Shown here piece by piece: positions 1 through 6,580 of a stretch of 7,321 nt of DNA (the stretch's first letter is position 1; each line of letters opens with the position of its first letter). The position numbers and the translations under genes are program-made. Where the stretch lies: contig CASPAC010000033.1 in the NCBI GenBank assembly GCA_949419965.1, positions 1 through 7,321 of the forward strand, given 5' to 3'. The DNA is from Bacteroidales bacterium (GTDB lineage Bacteria > Bacteroidota > Bacteroidia > Bacteroidales > Rikenellaceae). The notes under the pieces were generated by a model. It saw only the letters and a list, made by a program, of their open reading frames with translations. It had not been told where the DNA came from and ran no database searches.

Positions 1-2
1 TG

Positions 3-1283
3 ATCGAGCGCTTCGACCTCTCCGACATCCAGGCTTCGGCCATCATCGAGATGCGCCTGCGCGCCCTCACCGGTCTGGAGCACGGCAAGCTGACGGCCGA
101 GCGCGAGGAGCTTGAAACGCTCATCGCCCGCCTGCAGAAGATTCTGGAGAACGAGTCGGAGCAGTTCCGCATCATCAAGGAGGAGCTGCTCGAAATGAAG
201 GCCAAATACGGCGACGAGCGCCGTTCCGAGATCGTCTACGCTTCCGAGGAGTTCAACCCCGAGGATTTCTATGCTGACGACGACATGGTCATCACCATCT
301 CCCACATGGGTTACATCAAGCGTACGCCCCTGGCCGAATACCGCACGCAGAACCGCGGCGGCGTCGGCGCCAAGGGCAGCGCCACGCGCGACGAGGACTT
401 CATCGAGCACATCTACGTGGCTTCGATGCACAACACCATGCTCTTCTTCACCGAGAAGGGCCGTTGTTACTGGCTCAAGGTCTACGAGATTCCCGAGGGC
501 GCACGTTCTTCGAAGGGCCGCGCCATCCAGAACGTCATCCGCATCGAGCCCAACGACAAGGTCCGCGCCTATATCAACGTGAAGCGTCTCGACGACCGCG
601 AGTACGTCGACAGCAACTACATCATCATGTGTACCAAGGACGGTACCATCAAGAAGACCAAGTTGGAGGCCTATTCGCGTCCGCGGCAGAACGGTGTCAA
701 CGCCATCGTCATCCGCGAGGGCGACCAGCTCATCGAGGCCAAGCTCACGAGCGGTGCCGCCGAGGTGATGATCGCCGCCAAGGAGGGCAAGGCCATCCGC
801 TTCAACGAGGCCACGGTGCGTCCGATCGGACGCGTCGGCGCCGGTGTCCGGGGCATCTCGCTGGAGGGCGACGACGAGGTGGTCGGCATGATCTGCATCG
901 AGCCCGACGACAAGCACGACGTGTTGGTGCTGAGCGAGAACGGCTACGGCAAGCGCACCGATCTCGACGAGTATCGCATCACCAACCGCGGCGGCAAGGG
1001 CGTCAAGACCATCAACATCACCGAAAAGACCGGCAAGTTGATTTCGATCCAGGCCGTCACCGACGAAAACGACCTGATGATCATCAACCGCTCGGGTCTG
1101 ACGATCCGCACCTCCGTCGAGCAGATCCGTCTGGCGGGCCGTGCCACGCAGGGCGTGCGCATCATCAACCTGCGCGAGGGCGACGCCATCGCTTCGGTCA
1201 TGGCCGTGCCCGCTTCCGAGGAGGAGCCCGCCGATATGGGCGAGGCAACGGGCGAGGACGCCGCAACGCCTGCCGAAGAATAA
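3..1283 (+). CDS. gyrA: DNA gyrase subunit A, C-terminal half (5' end outside window)
   Basis: GyrA is the DNA-cleaving and DNA-wrapping subunit of gyrase (A2B2), which introduces negative supercoils using ATP. The 426 visible residues begin inside the conserved C-gate/coiled-coil segment (FDLSDIQASAIIEMRLR...LTGLE), continue through a charged helix to about nt 230, and then form a beta-pinwheel C-terminal domain of roughly 325 residues, long enough for six blades. Blade motifs include QNRGGVG (348-368), TKDGTIKKT, SENGYGKRT and ITNRGGKGVKT. The protein ends in an acidic tail (EEEPADMGEATGEDAATPAEE), a feature that tunes supercoiling in other GyrAs. The full pinwheel with a recognisable GyrA box and the acidic tail favour GyrA over ParC. 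Full-length family members run about 800-900 residues, so around half is missing. It stops 37 bp before the next gene, with no terminator between, so the two are probably co-transcribed. The frame is intact. Confidence 0.96.
   Translation: MERFDLSDIQASAIIEMRLRALTGLEHGKLTAEREELETLIARLQKILENESEQFRIIKEELLEMKAKYGDERRSEIVYASEEFNPEDFYADDDMVITISHMGYIKRTPLAEYRTQNRGGVGAKGSATRDEDFIEHIYVASMHNTMLFFTEKGRCYWLKVYEIPEGARSSKGRAIQNVIRIEPNDKVRAYINVKRLDDREYVDSNYIIMCTKDGTIKKTKLEAYSRPRQNGVNAIVIREGDQLIEAKLTSGAAEVMIAAKEGKAIRFNEATVRPIGRVGAGVRGISLEGDDEVVGMICIEPDDKHDVLVLSENGYGKRTDLDEYRITNRGGKGVKTINITEKTGKLISIQAVTDENDLMIINRSGLTIRTSVEQIRLAGRATQGVRIINLREGDAIASVMAVPASEEEPADMGEATGEDAATPAEE
348..368 (+). other. GyrA-box motif QNRGGVG
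   Basis: This is the heptapeptide in the first blade of the pinwheel that corresponds to the GyrA box (family consensus Q-R/K-R-G-G-R/K-G), which is needed for wrapping DNA around the C-terminal domain. Here two basic positions are replaced (N at position 2, V at position 6), with a lysine following in AKGS. A related NRGGKG sits in a late blade at about 985-1002. The box identity is clear from context; the effect on wrapping is unknown. Confidence 0.75.
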
Positions 1284-1320
1284 TTCAACGAACGATCAAA
1301 ACCTCAAAATTTCAACCATT

Positions 1321-2685
1321 ATGAAAAAGATGATTCGGATGGCCTTCGCCGCACTGCTTCTTCTGGCGGTTTCCGCGGCAAGCGCCCAGAAAGTGAACCG
1401 TACGGCTTTCCTCTCCAGAATCGAGAAGAGCGATGCCGACATCGCCGATCCCAAGAAGAACACCAAGGCCGCAACCTGGATCAACCGCGGCAAGCTCTTC
1501 TACGAGGCGGCGGCCGAGCCTACCAAGAACCTCTTCCTCAATACCGATGCCGCCCTCCTCAAGATGACGCTGGGCGGCAACCCCTCGGCCACCAATGCTG
1601 CCGAGTTGCGCGGACAGGCTTGCGAGGAGTGGGTCTATCCTTACTTCACGGCCTATGTGCTCGACAACAAGGTGATCGCCTGGAAGCAGACCCAGCTGAT
1701 CGTTGAGGACGCTCCCGCCAAGGCCATCGCCGCTTATTGCAAGGCTTACGAGCTCGATCCCAAATCCGCTGCCAAGGTCAAGGCCGGGTTGCAGCAGGTC
1801 AGCGATTTCTGTTCGCAGGCAGGCGATGTCGCCGGCAGCCGCAACGACTACGCCGATGCCGCCCGTTCTTATCGCCAGGCTTTCGAGGCCCAGTCGGCAT
1901 GCCCTGCGTTCGGCCAGCCCAACCCCGAGCTGCTCTTCTATGCCGGTTACATGTATACGATGGACGCTTCGGAGAACCGCAGTCCCGAGACCTATGCCGC
2001 CGGTGCCGATTGCTTCAACAAGGCCCTCGACCTGGGTTACTGCGACGAGGAGGGCAACCTCTACTACTTCCTGTTCCATTGCTACTACGGTCAGAAGGCC
2101 AGCGATCCCGAGTTCGTGATCCGCGCCAAGGACGCTTTGTTGCAGGGTGTCGAGAAATTCCCGAAGAACGAGCGTATCCTGGAGGGTCTGACGCAGCTCT
2201 ACACTTCGTCGGAGGATAACGTCGGCGACCCTGCCGACCTGGTTGCCTTGCTCGACAACGCCATCGCTTCCGATCCCGACAATGCCGACCTGTGGTTCGG
2301 CCGCGGCCGCATCTTCTATGCGTTGAACAACTACGACGAGAGCATCGCTTCGTTCAAGAAGATCGTGGAGTTGCAGCCCGATCGCTTCGACGGTTATTAC
2401 TACCTCGGCGTCTTCTACACCATCAAGGGCGACGCCATGAACACCGAGGCCAACCAGAAGCAGCGCAGCAGCCAGGCCGCCTACGAGGAGGACCAGAAGG
2501 CCGTGGTCGAGGTCTACAAGCAGGCCGTGCCTTACTTCGAGAAGGCCCACGAGCTGCGCCCCGACGATGTGGATACGCTGGAGTACATCAAGTCGCTCTG
2601 CTTCCGTCTGCGCGACGAGGAGGGCATGCAGGACAAGTACGAGTACTACAACGCACTCTTCAAGAAGGCCAAGGGGCTGGAATAG
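1321..2685 (+). CDS. Exported tetratricopeptide-repeat protein downstream of gyrA
   Basis: This is a 454-residue protein with a signal peptide: basic N-terminus (MKKMIRM), hydrophobic core (AFAALLLLAVSAA) and an ASA|QK signal peptidase I site near residue 22. There is no lipobox cysteine, so a periplasmic location is likely. The mature part is almost entirely helical repeats. The clearest TPRs are at about residues 323-365 (NADLWFGRGRIFYALNNYDESIASFKKIVELQP) and 398-431 (VYKQAVPYFEKAHELRPDD); weaker ones are at about 131-160, 176-205 and 221-255. No catalytic motif is visible, so its role is likely as a protein-interaction scaffold; partners are unknown. The ATG at 1321 is chosen because the signal peptide starts there; an in-frame extension back to 1141 would overlap gyrA. 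The leader is AT-rich with no Shine-Dalgarno, as is usual in Bacteroidetes. It lies 37 bp after gyrA and is followed by a strong terminator. Confidence 0.9.
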   Translation: MKKMIRMAFAALLLLAVSAASAQKVNRTAFLSRIEKSDADIADPKKNTKAATWINRGKLFYEAAAEPTKNLFLNTDAALLKMTLGGNPSATNAAELRGQACEEWVYPYFTAYVLDNKVIAWKQTQLIVEDAPAKAIAAYCKAYELDPKSAAKVKAGLQQVSDFCSQAGDVAGSRNDYADAARSYRQAFEAQSACPAFGQPNPELLFYAGYMYTMDASENRSPETYAAGADCFNKALDLGYCDEEGNLYYFLFHCYYGQKASDPEFVIRAKDALLQGVEKFPKNERILEGLTQLYTSSEDNVGDPADLVALLDNAIASDPDNADLWFGRGRIFYALNNYDESIASFKKIVELQPDRFDGYYYLGVFYTIKGDAMNTEANQKQRSSQAAYEEDQKAVVEVYKQAVPYFEKAHELRPDDVDTLEYIKSLCFRLRDEEGMQDKYEYYNALFKKAKGLE

Positions 2686-2709
2686 TTTCTGCTCCTTTCC
2701 GCTTGCCAA

Positions 2710-2745
2710 GCAGGCTCCGGGATTTCCCGGAGCCTGCATTGTTTT
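2710..2745 (+). terminator. Intrinsic terminator of the gyrA-TPR transcript
   Basis: A perfect 12-bp stem (GCAGGCTCCGGG, 2710-2721, with CCCGGAGCCTGC, 2726-2737) closes a 4-nt ATTT loop and is followed by ATTGTTTT on the plus strand. It begins 25 bp after the TPR stop codon. The T-rich tail lies only on the plus-strand side, so it serves the plus-strand genes. Confidence 0.9.
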
Positions 2746-3103
2746 GGAAGCATGTTGCGCAGCTTTAGACTCGGTGTGCTCGTCCGCCTTTCGTGCCGAA
2801 CTGCGGGAGAGTGATCCGTTGTTGGCTGTTTCTGCGGTTTCTCTCCGGGTCGATGAATCCGTTCGCCGGCAGTCTTCCCGGTTCTCTTCTGTCTCCGTTT
2901 CCTGCCGCAGAATGAATCTTTTGTCGCTGTCCGTTGTTCTGAATGTTGCCGGCCGGTCTTTTCGTCATTTCGTTATTGTCCGTTTGCTCCGAATGGCATG
3001 AACAGTCCGGTTTGCGGTCGCATGGCCGGTTTGCCGCCGTCATCGGTCATCCTTGCGCTATCGTCAGAATGACGTTCTGTCCGGTTTCGGTTTCGTTTCG
3101 TAA
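2746..3103. other. Intergenic stretch without a recognisable gene
   Basis: About 360 bp between the terminator and the first repeat unit. Short open frames exist on both strands, but none has family motifs or a plausible start region, and they read as low-complexity Ser/Arg-rich translations. The plus strand is rich in T and C and carries a few CCGGTTT runs near 3007-3086. The only recognisable element is a diverged copy of a short dispersed repeat at 3045-3073. Confidence 0.6.
3045..3073 (-). repeat. Diverged copy of the gtcattctga...aagaatct short repeat
   Basis: Read on the minus strand, the element starts GTCATTCTGACGATAGCG and ends near GGATGACC. It resembles the arm at 3421-3447 (GTCATTCTGAGCGTTAGCG then AAGAATCT), sharing the first ten bases and the AGCG core but diverging at the distal end. 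It lies just before repeat unit copy 1 and may mark its edge, or may be an independent solitary copy. Confidence 0.5.
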
Positions 3104-3369
3104 AAAAGCAGTTCGGTAGATGCTTGGACGCAGCGCACGGAGATGGCGTTGGCACGTTTCATGTTGTACAGCGGCGTCACCTCTTCGGCCCAGAAGCGCA
3201 GGTAGCCCGCGTTGTGATCGCCGGAAGCATAGGGCGACGAAGACCAGCAGCGTCCGTAGAGGCCGGCGTCCAGCAGGGTGCCCGCGTCGTTGGTGCGGTG
3301 GCCCGCAGCAGGTGCTGTAAGCAATCGCTGGAATGAATGCGGCGGAGAGGGAAACAATTCAGAATTCAC
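3064..3369 (-). pseudogene. Isolated C-terminal fragment of a FISUMP-like domain, copy 1
   Basis: The minus-strand frame contains APAAGHRTNDAGTLLDAG, then GRCWSSSPYASGDHNAGY, then ISVRCVQAS. These match the final 65-70 residues of the FISUMP-type domain (PAGYR, then YWSS, then SVRCV), which occurs in exported or surface proteins of Fibrobacteres and Bacteroidetes. Only this end is present: upstream the frame runs into the AT-rich repeat (MNSELFPSPPHS, from a GTG at 3369), with no signal peptide, no N-terminal domain and no clear ribosome-binding site. After SVRCVQAS the frame continues about 15 residues to a stop at 3064. There are no stop codons or frameshifts inside the domain. I infer a silent fragment rather than an expressed gene. 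It lies between converging genes, inside the larger repeat. Confidence 0.7.
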
Positions 3370-3625
3370 AATGCAAAATGCACAATTAGTTTCTCGTGAG
3401 GTCTCAAAATTTCCATATATGTCATTCTGAGCGTTAGCGAAGAATCTATGATGAACGCAGCGAGCGCAGGGGCCGCTTGCGGACTATGCCGAGCAAGGAG
3501 GAGAACGACAAACGCAGTGCAGTCAAACATCTGTATGCTGACGATACAGATTCTTCGTCGCTCTGCTCCTCAGAATGACAAACTACTTCTTAATTGTGAA
3601 TTGTGAATTCTGCATTTTGAATTGT
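3355..3625. repeat. Nested inverted-repeat module of copy 1
   Basis: The outer arms are AT-rich and imperfect: 3355-3389 (CAATTCAGAATTCACAATG and onward) against 3590-3624 (ending TGCATTTTGAATTG). The inner arms are 3421-3447 and 3548-3579; the right arm's reverse complement shares GTCATTCTGA(G) and CGAAGAATCT with the left and has a few extra bases in the middle. About 100 bp separate the inner arms and contain a perfect 8-bp hairpin (ATCTGTAT at 3529-3536 with ATACAGAT at 3544-3551). There is no coding sequence. The layout resembles a small non-autonomous or palindromic dispersed element of the kind common in Bacteroidetes intergenic DNA. Confidence 0.75.
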
Positions 3626-3725
3626 TCTCAGCTCCGCAGCAGACTGGGATGTGCAAAACTGGTGGCAACGCGGAAAGGTGGAAGGAAAAGATGTTCGGGG
3701 CGGTCGCAGCTTGCAGAGCTAAACA

Positions 3726-3796
3726 CCGGCGTTCAGCCGGGCGAGCCGAAATCCCGCCCGGCGGAGGCTCGCAATACTCGCCCCGCCGGCTTCGGC
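3726..3796. repeat. GC-rich hairpin-forming segment of copy 1
   Basis: The stems visible are CCGGC/GCCGG (3726-3730 with 3736-3740, 5-nt loop), GCGAGCC/GGCTCGC (3741-3747 with 3766-3772), and an alternative longer-range GCCGAA/TTCGGC (3745-3750 with 3791-3796). The corresponding stems also exist in copy 2 at 7254-7321, with sequence changes in the first stem that keep a 4-bp core paired. It could be a structured RNA, a recombination site or a palindromic repeat; the sequence alone does not decide. Confidence 0.5.
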
Positions 3797-4040
3797 ACGA
3801 GAACGTTTGATGTACCTTTATTGAACCCGGGAACCGACTGCGGTTCGTGCAACACTGCGAATTGCAAAACCGAAAAAAAACGGCAATAATCGCCCTGAAA
3901 AACAAACGATACCTTTAACCCTCCCTGCGTCGTTATGCCGCCAATGGATTGCTGAATCTACTCGGCCGCGCTGGCGCAAGCCGTAGCCTGCGCCATTCCG
4001 GGCCGGAAAACTGCTTGGAGTTCTCGTGTCGAATTCCGCG
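3797..4040. other. Intergenic tail between repeat unit and peptidase operon
   Basis: About 245 bp with no supportable gene. It holds two TACCTTTA strings (3813-3820 and 3912-3919) that resemble but miss the TAnnTTTG -7 box, an A8 run at 3873-3880, and two short palindromes (3973-3994 and 3997-4009) without T-tracts. Part of it may belong to the repeat unit, whose right end cannot be placed from this window. Confidence 0.4.
3873..3895 (-). terminator. Possible weak terminator for the M16 operon
   Basis: On the minus strand GGCGA/TTGCC forms a 5-bp stem with one G-U pair and a TTA loop, followed after one base by eight T residues. It lies about 145 bp past the stop of the downstream peptidase gene. 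The stem is short, so the case rests mainly on the T8 run and on the lack of a better candidate. Confidence 0.3.
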
Positions 4041-5297
4041 TCATGTGGCTCCGACCACCACCGTCACAAGGTCGTCGGGTGCCAGATAGCGTTGTGCCAG
4101 CCGTCGGATGTCGTCCGGCGTCATGGCTTGGATGCGGGCCAGGTTATCGTCGATGATGCTGTTGTCCCTGCCGCACAGAATGTTTTCGATCGTTACGTCG
4201 GCTATGCCGAACGGCCCGTCGAGTATGCGCATCGTCTCGCCCGCCATGATTTTCTTCACGAGCGCAAGTTCTTCTTCGGGTACCGGTTCGGTGCGCAGCC
4301 GTCCGATCTCTGCGCGGATCGCTTCGAGCGCCGCGCCGGTCGCTTCGGTGCCTACCTGCGTGGCGACGGCCAGATAGCCTTCGCGGTCGAAGTTGACCAT
4401 CGCGGCCACCACGCCGTAGGTGTAGCCGTGTTCTTCGCGCAGGTTGCGCATCAGGCGCGACCCGAAATAGCCGCCCAGGATGGTCGCCACCACCTGCATC
4501 CCGACAAAATCGGGATGGCGGCGGTCGAAAAGCAGCCGCCCGATGCGGATCGACGACTGCACGGCTCCGGGGTGTGCGATGCGGGTTTCGGCCCGGGTGA
4601 CCGGCGCCGGAAATTCCGGAACGTACATCGGGCCGTTGGGCAGCTGCCCGGCGATCGCCGCCACGGCCTCCCGCACCTCGCTGTCGATACGGCCGCTGCA
4701 CACCACGAAGCAGTTTTCGGCCGTGTAGTGCGTGCGATAGAAGTTTTCTACGTCGGCGCGGGTCAGCTGGTCGTAAAGCGTCTCGTCGAACGAGATGCCG
4801 TAGGGGTGCTGGGGTCCGAACAGCGCTTCGGCGAAGGCTTCGCGCGCCTTGACGTCGACCTTCTGCCGGTCGATCCGCAGCCGCTGCCGGCGCTTGGCGC
4901 AGTAGGTGCGCAGTTCTTCTTCGGGGAAGGTCGGATGCAGCAGAATCTCTTCGGCTACCCCGAGCGTCGGACGGCAGAACTTCGAGAGGGTGGCGAAGCT
5001 GATGTATACGAAGTCGCGGTCGAGGTTCACATCGAACCACGAGCCGTAGAAGTCGAGTTGTTCGGCTATCTCGTGCGCCGTGTGGTTCCGCGTCCCTTCG
5101 GCCAGCAGGTTCGCCGTCGTCGAGGCGCTGAAAGGCACTCGCTGTACGGCCGATCCGGCCCGGAATACGAAGGTGACGCGCAGCACCTCGAAGTCGTCGG
5201 TCGGCAGCAGGTGGAGCGTCACGCCGTTGGCGAGCGTCAGCTGCTCGGCACGCTGTACTTCGATGGCGGAAGGGATGGTCAGGGGCGGCTGTGTCAT
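4041..5297 (-). CDS. M16-family peptidase-like subunit lacking the zinc site
   Basis: This is a 418-residue protein with the two-domain M16 fold signature but no catalytic motif. Where the partner has HLFEH, this protein has S59-T-T-A-N63 just before LLAEGT, so both zinc histidines and the catalytic glutamate are gone. Family features kept include ANGVTLHLLP near the N-terminus, HPYG near 164-167, and the C-terminal motif GGYFGSRLMRNLREEHGYTYGV (about 275-296), which in the family helps bind the substrate C-terminus. No signal peptide is present. The ATG at 5297 overlaps the TGA of the upstream gene as ATGA, implying translational coupling and matched amounts. An in-frame reading back to 6584 exists but is antisense-frame noise across the upstream gene. 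By analogy with bacterial heterodimeric M16 enzymes, it should be the non-catalytic partner that completes the substrate chamber. Confidence 0.9.
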   Translation of the reverse strand: MTQPPLTIPSAIEVQRAEQLTLANGVTLHLLPTDDFEVLRVTFVFRAGSAVQRVPFSASTTANLLAEGTRNHTAHEIAEQLDFYGSWFDVNLDRDFVYISFATLSKFCRPTLGVAEEILLHPTFPEEELRTYCAKRRQRLRIDRQKVDVKAREAFAEALFGPQHPYGISFDETLYDQLTRADVENFYRTHYTAENCFVVCSGRIDSEVREAVAAIAGQLPNGPMYVPEFPAPVTRAETRIAHPGAVQSSIRIGRLLFDRRHPDFVGMQVVATILGGYFGSRLMRNLREEHGYTYGVVAAMVNFDREGYLAVATQVGTEATGAALEAIRAEIGRLRTEPVPEEELALVKKIMAGETMRILDGPFGIADVTIENILCGRDNSIIDDNLARIQAMTPDDIRRLAQRYLAPDDLVTVVVGAT

Positions 5298-6529
5298 TTG
5301 GCTCGGTAGATTAGGGTGGAGCTGCGTTCGGGGCGGAACGTGCGATGGCAGAAGTCGGCTACGGCGTCGTTCGTCACGGCGCGGTAGGCCTCGACTTCGC
5401 GGTTGATGAGCCCGAGGTCGCCCAGCATCTCGTAGAATCCCAGGTTCATGGCTTTGTTCATCACGTTCAGTTCGCCGAAAAGGGTGTTTGCCTCGAATTT
5501 GTTCTTGACTTTCTGCATTTCGTAGTCCGGTATGCACTCCCGGCAGAGTGTTCCGATCTCTTCGCGGAAGGCCGCTTCGGCTGCTTCGGGCGTCGTCTCC
5601 GGGAGCAGCTGCCCCGTGAATATGAAGAGTCCCGGGTCCGCGTCGCCTGTGATGTAGGCGTTGACCGACGAGAGCAGCCGTCGTTCCTTGACCAGCCGGT
5701 TGTAGAGGCGCGACGAATCGCCGCCCGAGAGCAGGTCGGAAACCAGGTCGGCCGTGTAGAAATCGGCCGACGTGCGGCCGCCCATGGGGTAGGCGACGGT
5801 GACGGTCGTGGCCGGAACGTCGCGTTCGACTTCCTGGCGCCGGGCCTCCGTCTGCGGAGGTTCCTGCGGGATGGGGGCGGGTGTCGAGGGCCGGTCGGGC
5901 AGCTCGCCGAACCATTTTTCGGCCAGGTCGATCATCCGCTCCTCGTCCAGGTCGGCCGAGATCGACAGAATGGCGTTCGACGGGTGGTAGTGGGCATGGT
6001 AGAAGGTTTCGACATCGGCAAGCGTCGCTTCGGCTATGTGGTCGGGCGTGAGGCCGATGGCGGCCCAGCGGTAGGGGTGCACCTTGTAGGCCAGGGCCCG
6101 CAGCAGCAGCGTCTGGTCGCCGTAGGGCTGGTTCAGATAGCGTTGCCGGTATTCTTCGATGACCACCTTTTTCTCGGTCTCCAGCTTCTCGGACGTGATG
6201 TTCAGCCCTCCCATGCGGTCGCTTTCGAGCCACAGGGCCGTTTCGATGTTGGCCGTCGGCAGGGTGATGTAGAAGTCGGTGTAGTCGTTGTTGGTGAAGG
6301 CGTTGTTGTCGCCCGAAGCCATCTGCACCGGCAGGTCGAAATCGGGCACGGCTTTCGTGCCGCGGAACATGAGGTGCTCGAACAGATGGGCGAATCCCGT
6401 GCGTGCGGGATTTTCGTTGCGCGCACCCACCTTGTAGAGCATGTTCACGGCGGCCAGTTTCGACGTGCGGTCGCGGTTTGCTACGACCGTCAGGCCGTTG
6501 GCGAGTATCTTTTTGCGGTAGGGAATCAT
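5294..6529 (-). CDS. M16-family zinc metallopeptidase, catalytic subunit
   Basis: This is a 411-residue protein with the inverted zinc motif H48-L-F-E51-H52 and the expected third ligand E126 in VVIEEY, 74 residues further on. Other family landmarks are ANGLTVVA at the N-terminus, NAFTNNDYTDFY (about 76-87) and the C-terminal SGGDSSRLYNRL with the Arg-Tyr pair (R274, Y276). M16 enzymes cut peptides or small unfolded proteins inside a closed chamber. There is no signal peptide or membrane segment, so it is probably cytoplasmic. I chose the ATG at 6529; a TTG three codons earlier (6538) overlaps the putative -7 box and is less likely. It forms a 4-bp-overlap operon with the inactive homologue downstream, which points to a heterodimer. 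The natural substrate cannot be told from sequence. Confidence 0.93.
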   Translation of the reverse strand: MIPYRKKILANGLTVVANRDRTSKLAAVNMLYKVGARNENPARTGFAHLFEHLMFRGTKAVPDFDLPVQMASGDNNAFTNNDYTDFYITLPTANIETALWLESDRMGGLNITSEKLETEKKVVIEEYRQRYLNQPYGDQTLLLRALAYKVHPYRWAAIGLTPDHIAEATLADVETFYHAHYHPSNAILSISADLDEERMIDLAEKWFGELPDRPSTPAPIPQEPPQTEARRQEVERDVPATTVTVAYPMGGRTSADFYTADLVSDLLSGGDSSRLYNRLVKERRLLSSVNAYITGDADPGLFIFTGQLLPETTPEAAEAAFREEIGTLCRECIPDYEMQKVKNKFEANTLFGELNVMNKAMNLGFYEMLGDLGLINREVEAYRAVTNDAVADFCHRTFRPERSSTLIYRAK

Positions 6530-6535
6530 GGCGGG

Positions 6536-6543
6536 CAAAGGTA
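6536..6543 (-). promoter_or_regulatory. Bacteroidetes-type -7 box of the M16 operon
   Basis: The minus strand reads TACCTTTG, a full match to the TAnnTTTG element used by the Bacteroidetes housekeeping sigma factor. A TTG-type -33 box is not clear; a T-rich stretch (CTTTCTTTTT) lies at about the right distance. The box ends 6 nt before the ATG, so transcription would start at or within a few bases of the start codon and the mRNA would have little or no leader. It lies between the repeat unit copy 2 and the gene. Confidence 0.6.
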
Positions 6544-6580
6544 AGCATATTCGGATTAAAAAGAAAGGCCGCTCCTTTTC

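Larger units (their letters stand above)
3104..3796 (-). repeat. Compound dispersed repeat unit, copy 1
   Basis: This is a three-part unit that recurs in the same order and orientation at 6630-7321. Part one (about 3104-3354) is the FISUMP fragment with conserved edges. Part two (3355-3625) is an AT-rich inverted-repeat module. Part three (about 3626-3796) runs from the CAGACTGG region to a GC-rich hairpin segment. Exact matches with copy 2 include 24 nt at 3118-3141 (6650-6673) and 37 nt at 3336-3372 (6878-6914). Recognisable matches continue to about 3796, where the window cuts off the partner copy, so the true right boundary is unknown. No transposase, terminal inverted repeat or target duplication was seen. 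Confidence 0.85.

Noticed and set aside
1141..1320. Upstream extension of the TPR gene into gyrA
   Set aside because: The extension would place 60 Arg/Pro-rich residues before an obvious signal peptide and overlap gyrA in another frame.
464..1324. Alternative-frame reading of 286 codons inside gyrA
   Set aside because: It is Arg/His-rich and typical of a shifted frame in GC-rich DNA; the gyrA frame is unambiguous.
1312..2739. Long minus-strand open frame opposite the TPR gene
   Set aside because: Its Val/Leu/Gly-rich translation has no family motifs. It is the antisense reading of a high-GC gene that itself has a signal peptide and TPR motifs.
3104..3372. Diversity-generating retroelement variable region
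   Set aside because: The domain end position is suggestive, but no reverse transcriptase or template repeat is in the window. The two interiors also differ throughout and in length, rather than only at template-adenine positions.
3821..3883. tRNA-like stretch (GGTTCGTGCAACACTGCGAA)
   Set aside because: No acceptor stem, anticodon arm or consistent cloverleaf could be drawn.
3570..3905. Overlapping short open frames on both strands in part three of repeat copy 1
   Set aside because: Copy 2 has an in-frame stop at the matching place on the minus strand, and the segment is dominated by hairpin-forming sequence, so coding is not supported.
3973..4009. Short palindromes just past the M16 operon as terminators
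   Set aside because: Neither stem is followed by a T-tract on either strand.
4026..6544. Two long plus-strand open frames (about 427 and 399 codons) opposite the M16 genes
   Set aside because: The minus strand carries clear M16 motifs and an ATGA overlap. The plus-strand readings have no recognisable domain and mirror the codon bias of the real genes.
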